From positions 2,229,607-2,293,606 of the forward strand of contig NOKP01000004.1 of the NCBI GenBank assembly GCA_002682825.1: a stretch of DNA of 64,000 bases, written 5' to 3'. A program made the translations under genes and the position numbers. A model generated the notes under the pieces. It had not been told where the DNA came from. It made no database searches and saw only the letters and a list, made by a program, of their open reading frames with translations. Shown here in pieces: positions 33,902 to 45,275 of this stretch (its first letter is position 1; every line of letters begins with the position of its first letter). Source of the DNA: Neonectria sp. B-13 (taxonomy: Eukaryota; Ascomycota; Sordariomycetes; Hypocreales; Nectriaceae).

Positions 33902-36900
33902 CTAAGCATCTAGTCCGTCAAGCTCTATCATTTTCGTCACCAGCTTAATAACCTCGTTATCCTGAAGTCCCAGCTCAGGGCTCTCTACCTTCTGCGCGAT
34001 CAACTCATCCACCATCCCGCGCAGCCTCGCCACCAGGACTCCGACTCGTGCCCACCCCCTGAGACGCAGCCACCCGTCGACGAGCAGACCTCGACCCAGC
34101 GTGTCCAGCTCAATGGGGCCGGAGAAAAGCAGCAGAGTGTACGCGTTGAACGCTATAACGAGTTAGTCAACGGCAAGGGACATATCATCAGGTTGAGGAT
34201 TGACTTACGGGTGAGGTCTCGAATGAAAATCTTGCTCGTTGAGATGAGGGTAAAGTACGACATGTACGCCGCATTGCCCGAGAACCCCTGACTGCCAAAG
34301 AGCGTGCTGCTCGGGTGTACAAACACCCGCCCGTTCTCCTGGTTGAAGTACTTGATGGCACGCGCCTCCGGATCAAGCTCCACCGCGCCCGACATGGAGC
34401 TCGCAAACTTCTTGTCGGGGTACTGGATACGTGAAATCTGCGGCGTGAAGGCCGCTGCGATCAGTGCCCGCAAGAGCTGCGAGCCACCTGCGTACGCGCC
34501 CTGAGTATGCGCCTCGCTGATGGCTTCTGATGTCGTGACGATACCAATCTCGGCCAGCGCCGAGTAGTACTGAGCTCGCGTGTTGGAGATGTCGTTCAGC
34601 GTCGTGTACGCCAGGAAGTTGTCTTCGCAGAAGTTTCGGATTTGACGCTGGGGCATCCGGTCCTGCATCATGCCATCCCATTGCTTGAAGCCCTCTAGAT
34701 CCGTCAAGAGATCGCCGTCCCCTTTGCAGAATCTCATCCGGGCCGTCTTCGCTTCGTCTCGCTTCTCCGCGGGCGACAGGAAAGGACTTCGCGTGCTCAA
34801 TATGGCAGCAATGGTCACACAATCGTCTAAGCAGCCAAAGATGGCACCAAACACCATCAACTTGCCACACCGCAAGTCTGCAGGCAACATGGCCAGCTGC
34901 TGGCCCATGGCCGTGAGTTCATCCCCGTCTAACACTCCCATTCGCCGCAATAGCTTCATAGCGCCGTCAATGGCAGTTGCATCAGGGGGCGTCGGGGATC
35001 GTCCAAGGAACCCTGCCACATCCCTCATGCCCATCGCACGGACGGAAAGACACAGCTGCTCCAAGGGCACACGCCGGATCTCTGGTTCTGGTCGCTCGGC
35101 CATCTGCTTCTCCAAGTTTTCCGTATAGAGCTTGTAGCATCTGCCTTCCTGGACTCGACCGGCTCGACCACGTCGTTGCTTGCAGGCTGCCCGTGACGCC
35201 CAAGTCTCTTCGAGCTTTCTCATGTTGTTGACCGCATCGAAACTGGTCTCCTTGACCTTTCCGCTGTCGATAACGGCCACGATGTCGTCGATGGTAATGG
35301 AAGTCTCTGCCACATTGGTCGCCACCACGATCTTGCGTTTTCCGTGTGGTGGGCTAGCAAACACCCTTTTCTGTTCCCGGGTCTCAAGCGATGCGTGCAG
35401 GGGAAGAACGTGGAGTGAGCTAATTTGCCTCAAGGCACCGCAGGCTTGGTTGATCTCGCCTACTCCAGGGAGGAAAATGAGGATTCCACCCGGATTCTTT
35501 TCAATAGAAAGCTCATAGTCGATAGCCTCGACGGTCTCGACAATCAGGTGGTAGTTGATGCGATGACCCAGCTTCTGGATGATCCTACCGAGAGTATCGT
35601 CCTTGATGAAGCCAGCTTCTGACTTCTCGACACCGTATCCGGTCATTCGGATAACGTCGTCAAGGTAGTACTCATCCACCGGGAACGTTCGGCCAGAAAT
35701 CTCAACCATTCCCACACTCAACCCTTCAGAGGTAAAGTAGTTCGCAAAGGTTGACGCGTCTAGCGTGGCAGACATGAGAATAAGCTTCAGCGTGTTCTTT
35801 TTCGTACTCATGACTTCTCGGATAAGATTCAACAAAAAGTCAGTGTCGAGACTCCGTTCATGCACCTCGTCGATGACAACGTGACTGACATCCGCCAGAG
35901 AAGCCACGACGTCGTCCACTCGTCCTCCAGCAGTCTGAAGCCGTCTGAGAAGCACACCGGTCGTCACAAATGTGATCCGGGTATCCTTGGACCTGCGAGA
36001 TTCACCACGGATGGCGAAACCCACCTCGTCGCCAACTCGCATGCATCTCTCTTCCGCCACACGATCCGCAAGTCCTAGAGCTGAAATTCGTCGCGGCTGC
36101 GTCACAATAATGTTTGCGCATCCGCCGAGTCCCCTCTCGTACAGGTCATCGAGAATGAACTGCACAGACTGCGTAGACTTTCCTGAACCCGTCTCTCCAC
36201 TGATAATGGTAACGTTGTTTTCCTCGACAGTTCTGACGATGGCGTCACACATATGCCACGCCGGCAGTTTCTTTCGTTTTGAAATCATTTCTTTCAAAGC
36301 AGGCGTTTGCTGTCGTCGCAGCCACTGATCTCTGCTCTGGGGGCTTTCGTCCCATTTGAGCGGCTTCACGTAGCGATGTGGCCGCTGGTTGCTTCCAAAG
36401 GCCGCAGCAGGCTTCGTCTCAGACGCAGCTGAGGAAACAGCCGAGATGTCCACCAACTTTCCAGGATTCTCAATGACGCGGTTGATGTTCTGCTGAATCC
36501 AGTCCATAACCAGAAAGATCTTCGTAGGTTCATCGCTTAGTGACTCTTCAATGTATTCCAAAGCCTTCCTGACGATGCTCAGCTTGATGTAAGAGGGTAG
36601 GTTGGCGACGATGGAGAGAATGAGTGTTTTGGGATATGTAGCTGCCCTGCGAACTTGCAAGAACGTCTCTACATTTCCTTGCGGTCCGTTTTTGACGGAC
36701 TCCAGTTTGATACGGATGACCTTGTCACCGTCGCGTTCGAACCTGTCGCCGTTGGTGGACTCTAGGCTTGCAACCTCATCTTCCCACTGTTCCTCGGGGG
36801 ATCCCATGTCCAGGAAATCATCAGAGTTGTCTGAAGCGTCAGAATTGCTCGAGAAGAGCAGGTTTTGGAGCGCCTCGGCTGCCTTGTCCTCGTCACCACC

Positions 36901-38010
36901 CTGTTCGTCGAGGACCTTCGTGGCCAGCTCAAGAGAGTACCCTGATTGTGAAAGGCGCTTGATGATACCCTCTCTCCTCAGGTCTGTTGCTCCGACGGAC
37001 ACGCCAGCAGAGTAGCTCTCCGGCAACGCCCACCGGGGAAGGTCGTCCTCAGGGACATGGATGAGCAGCCACTCAAGGGTCTCCTCGCGATCTTTGCAGT
37101 ACCCCACGGCTTCCTCCACGTGGCTACGTCGAAACCCGAGCTTGCTCAACTCAGTGATGATGGAATCCTTCTTGGGCTTGGGCATGACAACCTTGTGGGG
37201 GTTCCAGCGTACACCGCCTCGCAGCAGTGTCTCCAGTTGTGTCCTGGTCTTCTTTCCCATCTCGACTTTTGGTGCCGTAGTCCACCCCTTCATGATGTTG
37301 ACAGATCGCCCAGAGCCATCGCCGGCATTGCTCATCAACACCAGACCTGCCGCTCCAGGCATAGCCTTGGCCTTGGCTTTGGCCGCCTCGATCTCCTTCC
37401 TCTTCTTCTCGGAGGCGGACTTTGCGTCCTGGCGCTCTTGAAGACTCTTGAAAGGATCCGCCTCATACATCCAGGCCTTTCCCTCCTTGACATCCTCCGC
37501 CTTCAGTACCTGAAACTCCTTCCATAGCACTTTGTGGTCTGGTGGGAGGACCATATGCTTGTTCAGCATGCTGCACACCCTGAATAGGGCATATGTAGCA
37601 GCAGCATGCTTGGCCTCTATAGCCGTGGGTCGGACAATCAGGTGCTTATGGGTTGCAGGAATCTTGAAAGGGTCAAGCTTGGTGTATTCCTGAGTCTTGG
37701 GGTCCTTGGCGCCCAGGGTAATCCAGACGGAGAAGCCATCGGGAGTCTTCCTGGTCTCGAAGTCGGGCTTATCCCAGCGCTGCTTCTGGCAGTGCTCACT
37801 CAAGAGGTTGACTGGCAACTTTCCAGTCCAAGAAGAACCTCCGATGAGCTGCTTGACGGTGGGTTTTGGTGGTGGCAGAGCAGGCCCCTCGGGGGCGGGA
37901 GCGGGAGCGCCCTGTTTCTGACCCTTCTTGCCCTTGCCCTGGTCCTTGGACGCCGAGGCCGAAGGGTTCGCGGCTGGAGGGTCGGCTTTTGCCTTGCCTT
38001 TTTTGACCAT
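33902..38010 (-). CDS. DEAH/RHA-family RNA helicase (DHX29/DHX57, YLR419W-like)
   Basis: An ATP-dependent RNA helicase of superfamily 2. Exons 38010-34209 and 34152-33902 give 1350 residues. In order: a Lys/Pro/Ala-rich N terminus; a UBA-like segment near residues 290-325; another UBA-like stretch near 345-385 ending in an acidic linker; an RWD-like region near 455-510 (YIKLSIVRKALEYIEESL); and the helicase core. Motif I is SGETGSGKST near residue 605, the DEAH-box variant is DEVHERS near 713, motif III is MSATLDAS, and motif VI is QRRGRAGR near 948. HA2 and OB-fold regions follow. The second exon completes the C terminus (PFNAYTLLLFSGPIELD). UBA plus RWD plus RHA core matches DHX57/DHX29 relatives; a translation or ribosome role is inferred from them. 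Confidence 0.93.
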
Positions 38011-39361
38011 GGTCTATGCTGAGGTCCAGAGACCGTTTTGGAGAAATGGCTGCTGATGCGTTTGGATGATAGCAAGGTGGGAATGAAGTTACAGGACTCT
38101 GGTGATGCTGATCATGTCTGTGCTGTGGAGGCGGTCCGTCCAAAGCCTTATCCGACAGCCGACACCTAATCTTCAGGAGGTCTGGTCGCGAAACGGGGTC
38201 CAAAGGCAAATCGTCCTGAGGTCGTTGTTGTTCCACGCTCAAACGAGTGATGATGATGACCCAGTCTGCACAGTACCCTGTTAGATTGTGTGTGTGAAGG
38301 AAGGAAAAATTGTGGGCTAATCGCGCACAGTAGACACTGTGTTACTGGCTCTGTCCGTCCTTGTATGTACAGTGCGAAACTGCTGTGTCAGCCCCGCTCA
38401 CAGATGTAGTATCCCTCCTGGGCGCATCTACTTATGCCAGCTGTTATATCTTCAGTCGAGTCCTATCATGACTGGGCTGGAAGGGGGGAAATGCGAAATG
38501 ATCCACACGAAGACAGGGAGAAGTCTTACTATCTAGACTACTACTGTGCCACTGATTTGAAGGCCTGTCAGTGCTGAAATCTTCCTGGTGAGGGGCAGGC
38601 GAGCCTCAAACTTGAAAATCGCCACTCGCAATATAAGCCTAGATACCTGTCGCAACCGCCCTCACACACTAGCTTTTGCCAGGTGGCATCACGCTTCGCA
38701 GGACGTTTCACATAACTGGGAGGATTGGTCCTTGATATCTTTTTTCTTTTTACTACGGGATTGGCTACTCTCAACCAGATCCACCACCACTTGACGGTGA
38801 ATCGTCCGCAGTTTCAAGGTTCGCCATCGCAGAAGCTCGTGTGCACTAGCACAGGCTTCCAAGCTGCAGCATTTCTCATCAAACGCCGCCAGGCTTGCTT
38901 CGGCGACAGTCTTATATGGGTCCCGTGAGCCTTAAGCACCATACACCATGATGTCCTTCGTTTCTACATGAACCCACCGACTCCCGCCGGCTCTGCTGCT
39001 TCCCTTCTCGAGGCATGATGGCCTCTCTGCTTGCGCTTCCTCCTCCCTCTTCACTCTCAGGCTGGAGCTTTCAAGCTACCATAGGGCCTGTAAACATTGC
39101 GAGGATGCTCCTCCTTCCTCACATAAATCCTTCAAGATAGATTAAAAAGACGCGGTGTCGGGGTGATATCATTGGGGATGGGGGTGTTTGACAGTCTAGC
39201 AAAACTGTGCCAGGTAGGGGGGGTAATAACTGGGATATGTGCTTAAAGGGGTGGGGGGTTTGCCAGAGCAAGTGAGGGCTGAAAGACATAACTGCATCAC
39301 CAGGAATCCCCTAAAGCGAACAGAGGGTGCCGGTGTCCAACGAACGCGAGACACTGGGCCC
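38011..39361. other. Intergenic stretch: helicase promoter and importin alpha 3' flank
   Basis: This 1.35 kb stretch lies between two minus-strand genes, upstream of the helicase start and downstream of the importin alpha stop. No coding frame was recognised. Confidence 0.5.
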
Positions 39362-41406
39362 TTACATGTCCATTGAGTCACCTCCGTTGGCAAAGTTGAA
39401 GCCGCCGGACTGCTGAGCGTTGTTGGCGCCAAAGCCAAAGGTGCCGTTGGGACCAGCAGGCTGCTGGGCCATGCCCTCATCAGCGTTCTCCTCGTCATCA
39501 GAGAAGTACTTCTCAATGATGTTGTAGGCCTTCATGTAAATCTCCTCGTTGGCGTTGTTCTGGCAGTCGTGGATCTTCTCCATACCACCACACTCCTCAA
39601 TGAAGAGAGCGTAACGGTTGATGGACTCAGCGCTGTCGCCAGCAGCCTGCTTGTCGAGGTCGCCGATCTTGAGAATGTTCTCGAGGCCGTCCAGAGCCAC
39701 TTGGATAATCTTGTTGTCGGGGCAGCCGAGAAGATCGCACAAGGGCTTGATGCAGCCCTGGGAAACGAGGTATCGGATCTGCTCGGGCTTCTGCAAGCCA
39801 CCAGAGGTGGCGTTGCTGATAGCCCAGCAAGCCTCCTTACGGGTCTTGAGGTCGCCGTTCTGGAGGAGGTGGATCAGAGGGGGGATGATGTTGGCGTCAA
39901 CGACGGCCTGGATCTGGGACGAGTTGCCCGCGGTGATGTTGGAAATGGTCCAGCAAGCCTCCTTTCGGATACCGTCCTTAGTCGAGCTCAGAAGAGATAG
40001 AAGGCATGGCAGAGCGCCACAGTTGATGATGACCTGGGTCTGGACATCGTCACCGGTGACAATGTTTCCAACGGATCGGAGTGCGGGGGTCTGGACGGAG
40101 GTGGAAGCGTGCATGAGCAGCTCGACCAGGCGACGAGGGATGCCAGCCTCGATGACGGCCTGGATCTTGTCGTTGGATCCATCCGAAAGGTAGGAAATGG
40201 CCCAGCAAGCATCAATCAAAACCTCGTCATCGAGAGAGTAGACCAACTTGGACAGGACGGGAAGGGCCGGAGCGATCTGCGGGGCAGGGTTAGCTTATGC
40301 ACGCACATGGTCCGATATGGTGTGAAGGCAACTCACCGTATTCCAGTCAGGCTGGGGAGTCTTGCCTCGGCAGAAGTTGCTGAGAGTCCAGGTGGCATTG
40401 CGGAGCATGCTGAGCTTGCGGCTGTCGCCAAGCAGGTTCAGCAGAGGCTTAAGGGCACCGCAGCTGAGGACGTAGTCACGGCAGTGAGGGCTGTCTCCGG
40501 CAATGTTACCGAGAGCCCAGACGGCTTGTTCGCGAACATCGGGCTCGGGGCTTCCGAGGAGCTCGACGAAGATGGGGACAGCGCCGGCCTCGATAACGAC
40601 CTGGGTCTGGGTGGCAGAACCAGAGGCAATATTGGTCAGGGCCCAGGCAGCCTCGAACTGGACCAGAGTATGAGGGGATCGCAGGAACTCGACGAACCGG
40701 CTGACGACGCCAGTCTTGATGACCTCCTCGATGGGGGGGTTGCGCTCCTTGGAGAGCAGCTTTCGGAACTTGGTGGTGGAGGAGATCTGGAGATCGATCT
40801 GTTCCGAGAAGACACCGGCGACCATCTGAGGAAGGTCCTCATTCAGCTAGATCAAAAAAGTCAGCACAGGTCATCTTGAAAATCATCGCGAATCGACAAC
40901 ATAGCCAGGGTACCCTCTCAGTCAGGCCCTGGGTGGTGGTGGAAGGGCCATGGAGCGGGACGTGGGTGAAGCCCGTGTATGCTCCGTCACACCGTGCCAG
41001 AATGTGGGGTTGTAGGCATGTGTCTTTTACCCCCCACATCGCCAGGCGGGAGGAACGGGAATGGCGGGCGGACAAGCAACGAGCTTTTGGCCAAGGCAGC
41101 AAAAGGGCAGCCCGCCAAATACCATGGAGGATAGGCAGAATAAGAGGGCAAGGAAAACAAAGCGGCACATACCTGAGACTCTGTGGGAGCGGTATCATCG
41201 TCGCTGTCGGGTGCAGCACCAAGGGAAGCACCAGGGCGGTTCTCACCGGTACCGATGCCTCGTCGCTTGGCCAAGTTCTCCTCACGCTTGGCCTTGCGGA
41301 TCTCAACCTGCTGCTCCTCGCGGCGGCGGCGGAGCTCCTCAGGCTTGAAGGTGTTCTTGGCCTTGAACTGAGTGCGGCGATGCTCGGGGATGTACCGCTC
41401 AGCCAT
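39362..41406 (-). CDS. Importin subunit alpha (karyopherin alpha, SRP1)
   Basis: The adaptor that binds classical nuclear localisation signals and importin beta for nuclear import. Exons 41406-41173, 40846-40337 and 40276-39362 give 552 residues with phase-0 junctions. The N-terminal importin-beta-binding domain is [20 protein letters not shown] and following basic residues, up to about residue 65. Ten armadillo repeats follow, with the NLS-binding pattern [55 protein letters not shown] and [11 protein letters not shown], which supplies the Trp-Asn ladder. The C terminus is acidic, then Gly/Phe/Asn-rich ([19 protein letters not shown]). Ascomycetes generally keep a single essential copy. The call is secure. 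Confidence 0.97.
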
Positions 41407-42739
41407 GGTGACTGATTTTGTTTTGGTCTCTACTCAGGAGAGGGGCGGTTGGTAGGTGAACCGACAGCAAATTGTTGTGCGGGGGTGCGAACAAGAAGCG
41501 CAAAGGATGGAAGAAGGAGGGTTAGGCCCTTCGTCAACGAAAAGAGGCTGGCCTCAGAAGACGTCCTCGCGGCTGGTATGCGGGAGGCGGGTGAGGAGGT
41601 GCCAAAGGGGGAGGAGATGAAGAGGAGAAGGAGGAAGTTTTTTGTTGTTGTCGGGGAGAGACCGAGAGAAGATGGGGGCAGAAAGGGTAGGAGGGCGGCT
41701 TGGTCGAGTAAGGCAAGGTAAGGGTCGTCTAGAGGCGGTTAGGTTGGTGGGTTGGTGGGTTGGTGGGTGGTGGGCGGGCGGTGGCACTCGCTGGGCACTC
41801 AGTGGACGCTCAGTGGACACCAGGCACTTATGTATTAGCGGGCAGTCAGTAAACGTTCACTGCAGGTGCTGAGTTGCGTCCCGTCGCTAACTACCTAGCC
41901 TAAAAGCAGCCACTAAAATTGCCCAGTGGAAACGTGGAAAGTGACGGGACGTCGGGTGATTTCAGCCTCAGGCAGCAACGGAGCACTCCTCTGTTTGTCT
42001 GCCAGTCACCAGTGTCGTCTGCTTGTCTCGTCTGCTTCGATGTGATTCTCTGGACGGGCATTGGTGTTGGCTCATCAGGGGTCGCCGCAAGAAAAACATG
42101 GAAGCCCACACTACACCGACAAACGTTGCCGATGGGCCACCTAGCAACGGGCGATTGCTAATTCGTGGCAGCTTGCGCTTGCGTATGTATCACAGTTACT
42201 TGAAAATAACTACGAATACAAATGGCTTCCTGTCACTGTCAGAAATCCAATACTGCTTCGCTCCCCGAGCTGTTAGTCTGTTACGTTCCACGATCACATC
42301 AAAGAAAAGCAAGAATATAGGCGCCAAACCAATGTAGCAATGTAACTTGCCGATCACGCTCAGAGACAATGAACAATCAAACTCTTCTAGGTTACTTTGT
42401 GTGAGTCCCTACTTTCATTGGACTCTCATTTGCCGCCACTGCATCCCCCCACCAAGCAAAGTAATCCATGCCCGAGAGAAAGTCACATGCCCAAGAAATC
42501 ACTCCCAAGAAGTGGTCACATGCCCAGCCACGTGCTGTCGCGACAGTAAGGGGAAACCTCACACCCCACATTCACGGTCACGCGCCGCGCCTTGAATCCT
42601 ATCCACGGCCAATCGCGTTACGGGTCATACCCATGACATCGCCAGCTTGCCCTTGAGCGTGAAGGGCGCGATCGCGTTAATTGAATTATCTCGTTGTCCG
42701 AATCGAAGCTTGTTTCGTGATGTAGGAGCATGGGCAATC
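41407..42739. promoter_or_regulatory. Divergent promoter region importin alpha - POT1
   Basis: A 1.33 kb stretch between two divergent starts. The importin side is purine-rich on the plus strand and contains a GGGTTGGT repeat (41739-41783). The POT1 side contains several CATGCCC-type words (around 42470-42530). No gene was recognised. Confidence 0.5.
41739..41783. repeat. (GGTTGGTG)n G/T-rich repeat
   Basis: Tandem GGTTGGTGGG units that drift into GGGCGGGCGG. The G-runs could in principle form a quadruplex. It lies in the shared upstream region of importin alpha and POT1 and is not a TTAGGG telomere array. Confidence 0.8.
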
Positions 42740-44926
42740 ATGTCTCCATCACAGCCTCCCGCTCGCGCTGCGGCCTCAGCAACACCACTGCCCCCCGGCT
42801 TCGTCACCATCCAAGACATTTTAGACGGCAAGATTCACATCAACACCAGGGTCAATGTCATCGGCGTCATTACGGACTTCCGGGCTCCCATCCCGACGAG
42901 AGGTTCTGGTGAGATCCCTTCTCCCTGGGCCTTGCTATTTCACTGCTAACCATATAAGACTGGAAATGTGCAATGCAATTGTACGACTTGTCCGTCCAGG
43001 ACGATGAAGATATGACATTGCGCCTTAACGTCTTTCGACCCGAAAAAGAAATGCCTGTTGCCGGTTGTGGCGATGTCATTGTTCTCTTCTCGGTCAAGGT
43101 ACACAAGAGTCACATTACTCTCAGGTAATTCTGCTAATTGTCTTAGGTCCAACGCCTGAACATGGAATCTCCCTCACTAATCACCCATTGGGAAACTAAA
43201 ATTCATATTTACTCGGCAGCGAAAATCCCAAGACCTCCTGACAACGCTTCTTGCGCTCTGCGACCTCCCCCTAAGCCACAGAGTCGTCTCCCTGGCCAGA
43301 AGGAAAACACTTACGTCTCTCACATGTATCACAAGATTGGAAAAGACCGCATACCGACAGAAACAGAGTTCGATCATATGACTATTCAATCTGCCAATGT
43401 CAAGGATAAGTTCAGTCAACTAAAAGATGTTCTTGATGGGCGTTTCTACGACATCGTTGTCCAAGTGGTCAAAGAGCCATACGACCAAGGAGACAAGGTT
43501 ACTCTCTGGGTCTCTGATTACACTGAAAACTTGGGCTTCTTTCCCTACTCCTACCAGACTGTAAGTTTGACTGGTGGGCCAGATGGTGACTCCTATGGAT
43601 ACACCAAGAGACAGTCGAAGCCTGCTGCTTCAAATGATGATTGGACCGGGCCATTTGGTAAAAGAAATATGCAGATCACCTGTTTTGAGCCCCATACAAC
43701 GGCAATCAGGGAAATACAGATATCATCTGGCGCCTGGGTCTTGATTCGAAACCTACACGTCAAATTCGGACACAACGGCTCTAACCTTGAGGGGTATCTG
43801 AGGGAGGACCGAGCAGCACATGGACCGAAGCTAGGAATCCGGGTCCTCGATCCAGCAGACGATCCAGAGAGTATCGATCCACGTCTGAAAGACGCGATTC
43901 GTCGTAAACGGGATTACGAGCGAGCGAAGAAGGAACAGATAAAAGACATATCCGATGCTGCCAAGGCAGGCCAGAAACGCAAGGCCGATGTGGCTGTCAC
44001 CGCCGCCTCAAGCTCAGTGCCTAAGAAGAACAACACTAAGGCACGCCGGGCCGCAAAACGCGCTCAAGCACTGAATGACGAAGAGAAAGCAAATGCGCCT
44101 GTCATTGTCGCGGACCTCAGCTCACAAGGTAACTCCCCAGCTTACATTCGCCGATGGGCAGATCTGATTTGTTTGCGCAGTGAAATGCGAGAACCAGAAC
44201 AAGCCGGCTAGTTTCATAGCCGACTTGCTACAACCTATAATGTACGACACCACAATTGATGGGCAGCTCGTCAAACTCAGGCTCCCATTCGTGAATACAA
44301 ACTACCGCACCAATGTGCGCGTCGTCAACTTCATGCCCGCCAATCTCAAGGACTTTTCCTTCGCCAAAAAGTCATCAGAATACGACGTCCTGTCGGACAA
44401 CGACGATGCCGACGGTGGATCGGAGTCGGAACAGGACATGATGACTGATTTTACGGCCATCCGGAACTGGGAGTGGCGCTTTAATCTGGAATTAGAAGAT
44501 GCTGCGGTTCCGAAAGGCCAACAGAAGAACAGGGTCTGGGTTGCGGTGGACAACCAGGCCGCGCAGTGTCTCCTGAGCCTAGATGCTTCCAACCTGCGCC
44601 ATGATGCGGAGAATCTCGAGGCACTCCGCTCACGCTTGTCTCTCCTATGGGGAGACCTGGAGGAGCACAAACGTCGTGAATGTATCAAAAAGGCGCAATC
44701 CATCAAAGCCGCTCGGGAGGGTCGACCACCTATGGACAGTTCCGACGAAGATGAGCCAGGCCCGAAAGGTGCGACCAAGATGCAAGTCGCGAATCCTCCA
44801 TTTGCATGCTGCATCCGCCAGTACGGCGTTAGAGTACAGGAACGAGATGAGGCCAAAGCCGATGCAGGGGAAGGCAGGCGATGGCAAAGGATGTTTGGCT
44901 TGTTTGGGACCAGGATTGCGCAATGA
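42740..44926 (+). CDS. POT1: POT1, telomere single-strand end-binding protein
   Basis: Pot1 binds the single-stranded G-rich telomere overhang, protecting chromosome ends and controlling telomerase. Exons 42740-42908, 42959-43098, 43147-44128 and 44181-44926 give 678 residues; the start MSPSQPP lies at 42740. The first OB fold spans about residues 20-150: TIQDILDGKIHINTRVNVIGVITDF, then DWKCAMQLYDLSVQDDEDMTLRLNVF. A second OB-fold region is near 205-330, with GRFYDIVVQVVKEPY, VTLWVSDYTE and SGAWVLIRNLHVKFG. A Lys-rich linker follows. The C-terminal region (residues 430-678) would bind the shelterin partner. The gene diverges from importin alpha and converges on the cohesin gene. Confidence 0.9.
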
Positions 44927-45275
44927 AATTAAGCCGTTTCAACAAGGTGTTCAGCATAGAGTTATGTGCTCCGGAATTCTAACTTAGGCATTATTATCAC
45001 GAACTTGCGATCATGCAGGGCTCAGGCGCAAGGAATCTTGGTCATGTAAGGGATGATGAATTACAAAAATCCCCTCGAGGCGCCCAAAACTCAAAAACTC
45101 AGAAATGGCTTCTACCCACATACCCAGACTCCGGCCGTGGCGAGGCACGAACCTCAAACTACATACAGAGCATACAGAGATAGAGAAAGCTGCTCGAATC
45201 TAGAAAAGGAAAAATTCCGCATCCGGTACTGCAAAGTTCAAACATCGTCCGTCCTTAAGGGGAGCAAGATCCCCC
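44927..45275. other. Convergent intergenic stretch POT1 - SCC3
   Basis: A 349 bp stretch between converging genes. It holds both 3' ends and no other recognised feature. Confidence 0.5.

Noticed and set aside
41739..41783. G/T-rich repeat near POT1 considered as a telomere-like array
   Set aside because: The unit is GGTTGGTG-like, not TTAGGG, and it lies far from any chromosome end signal.
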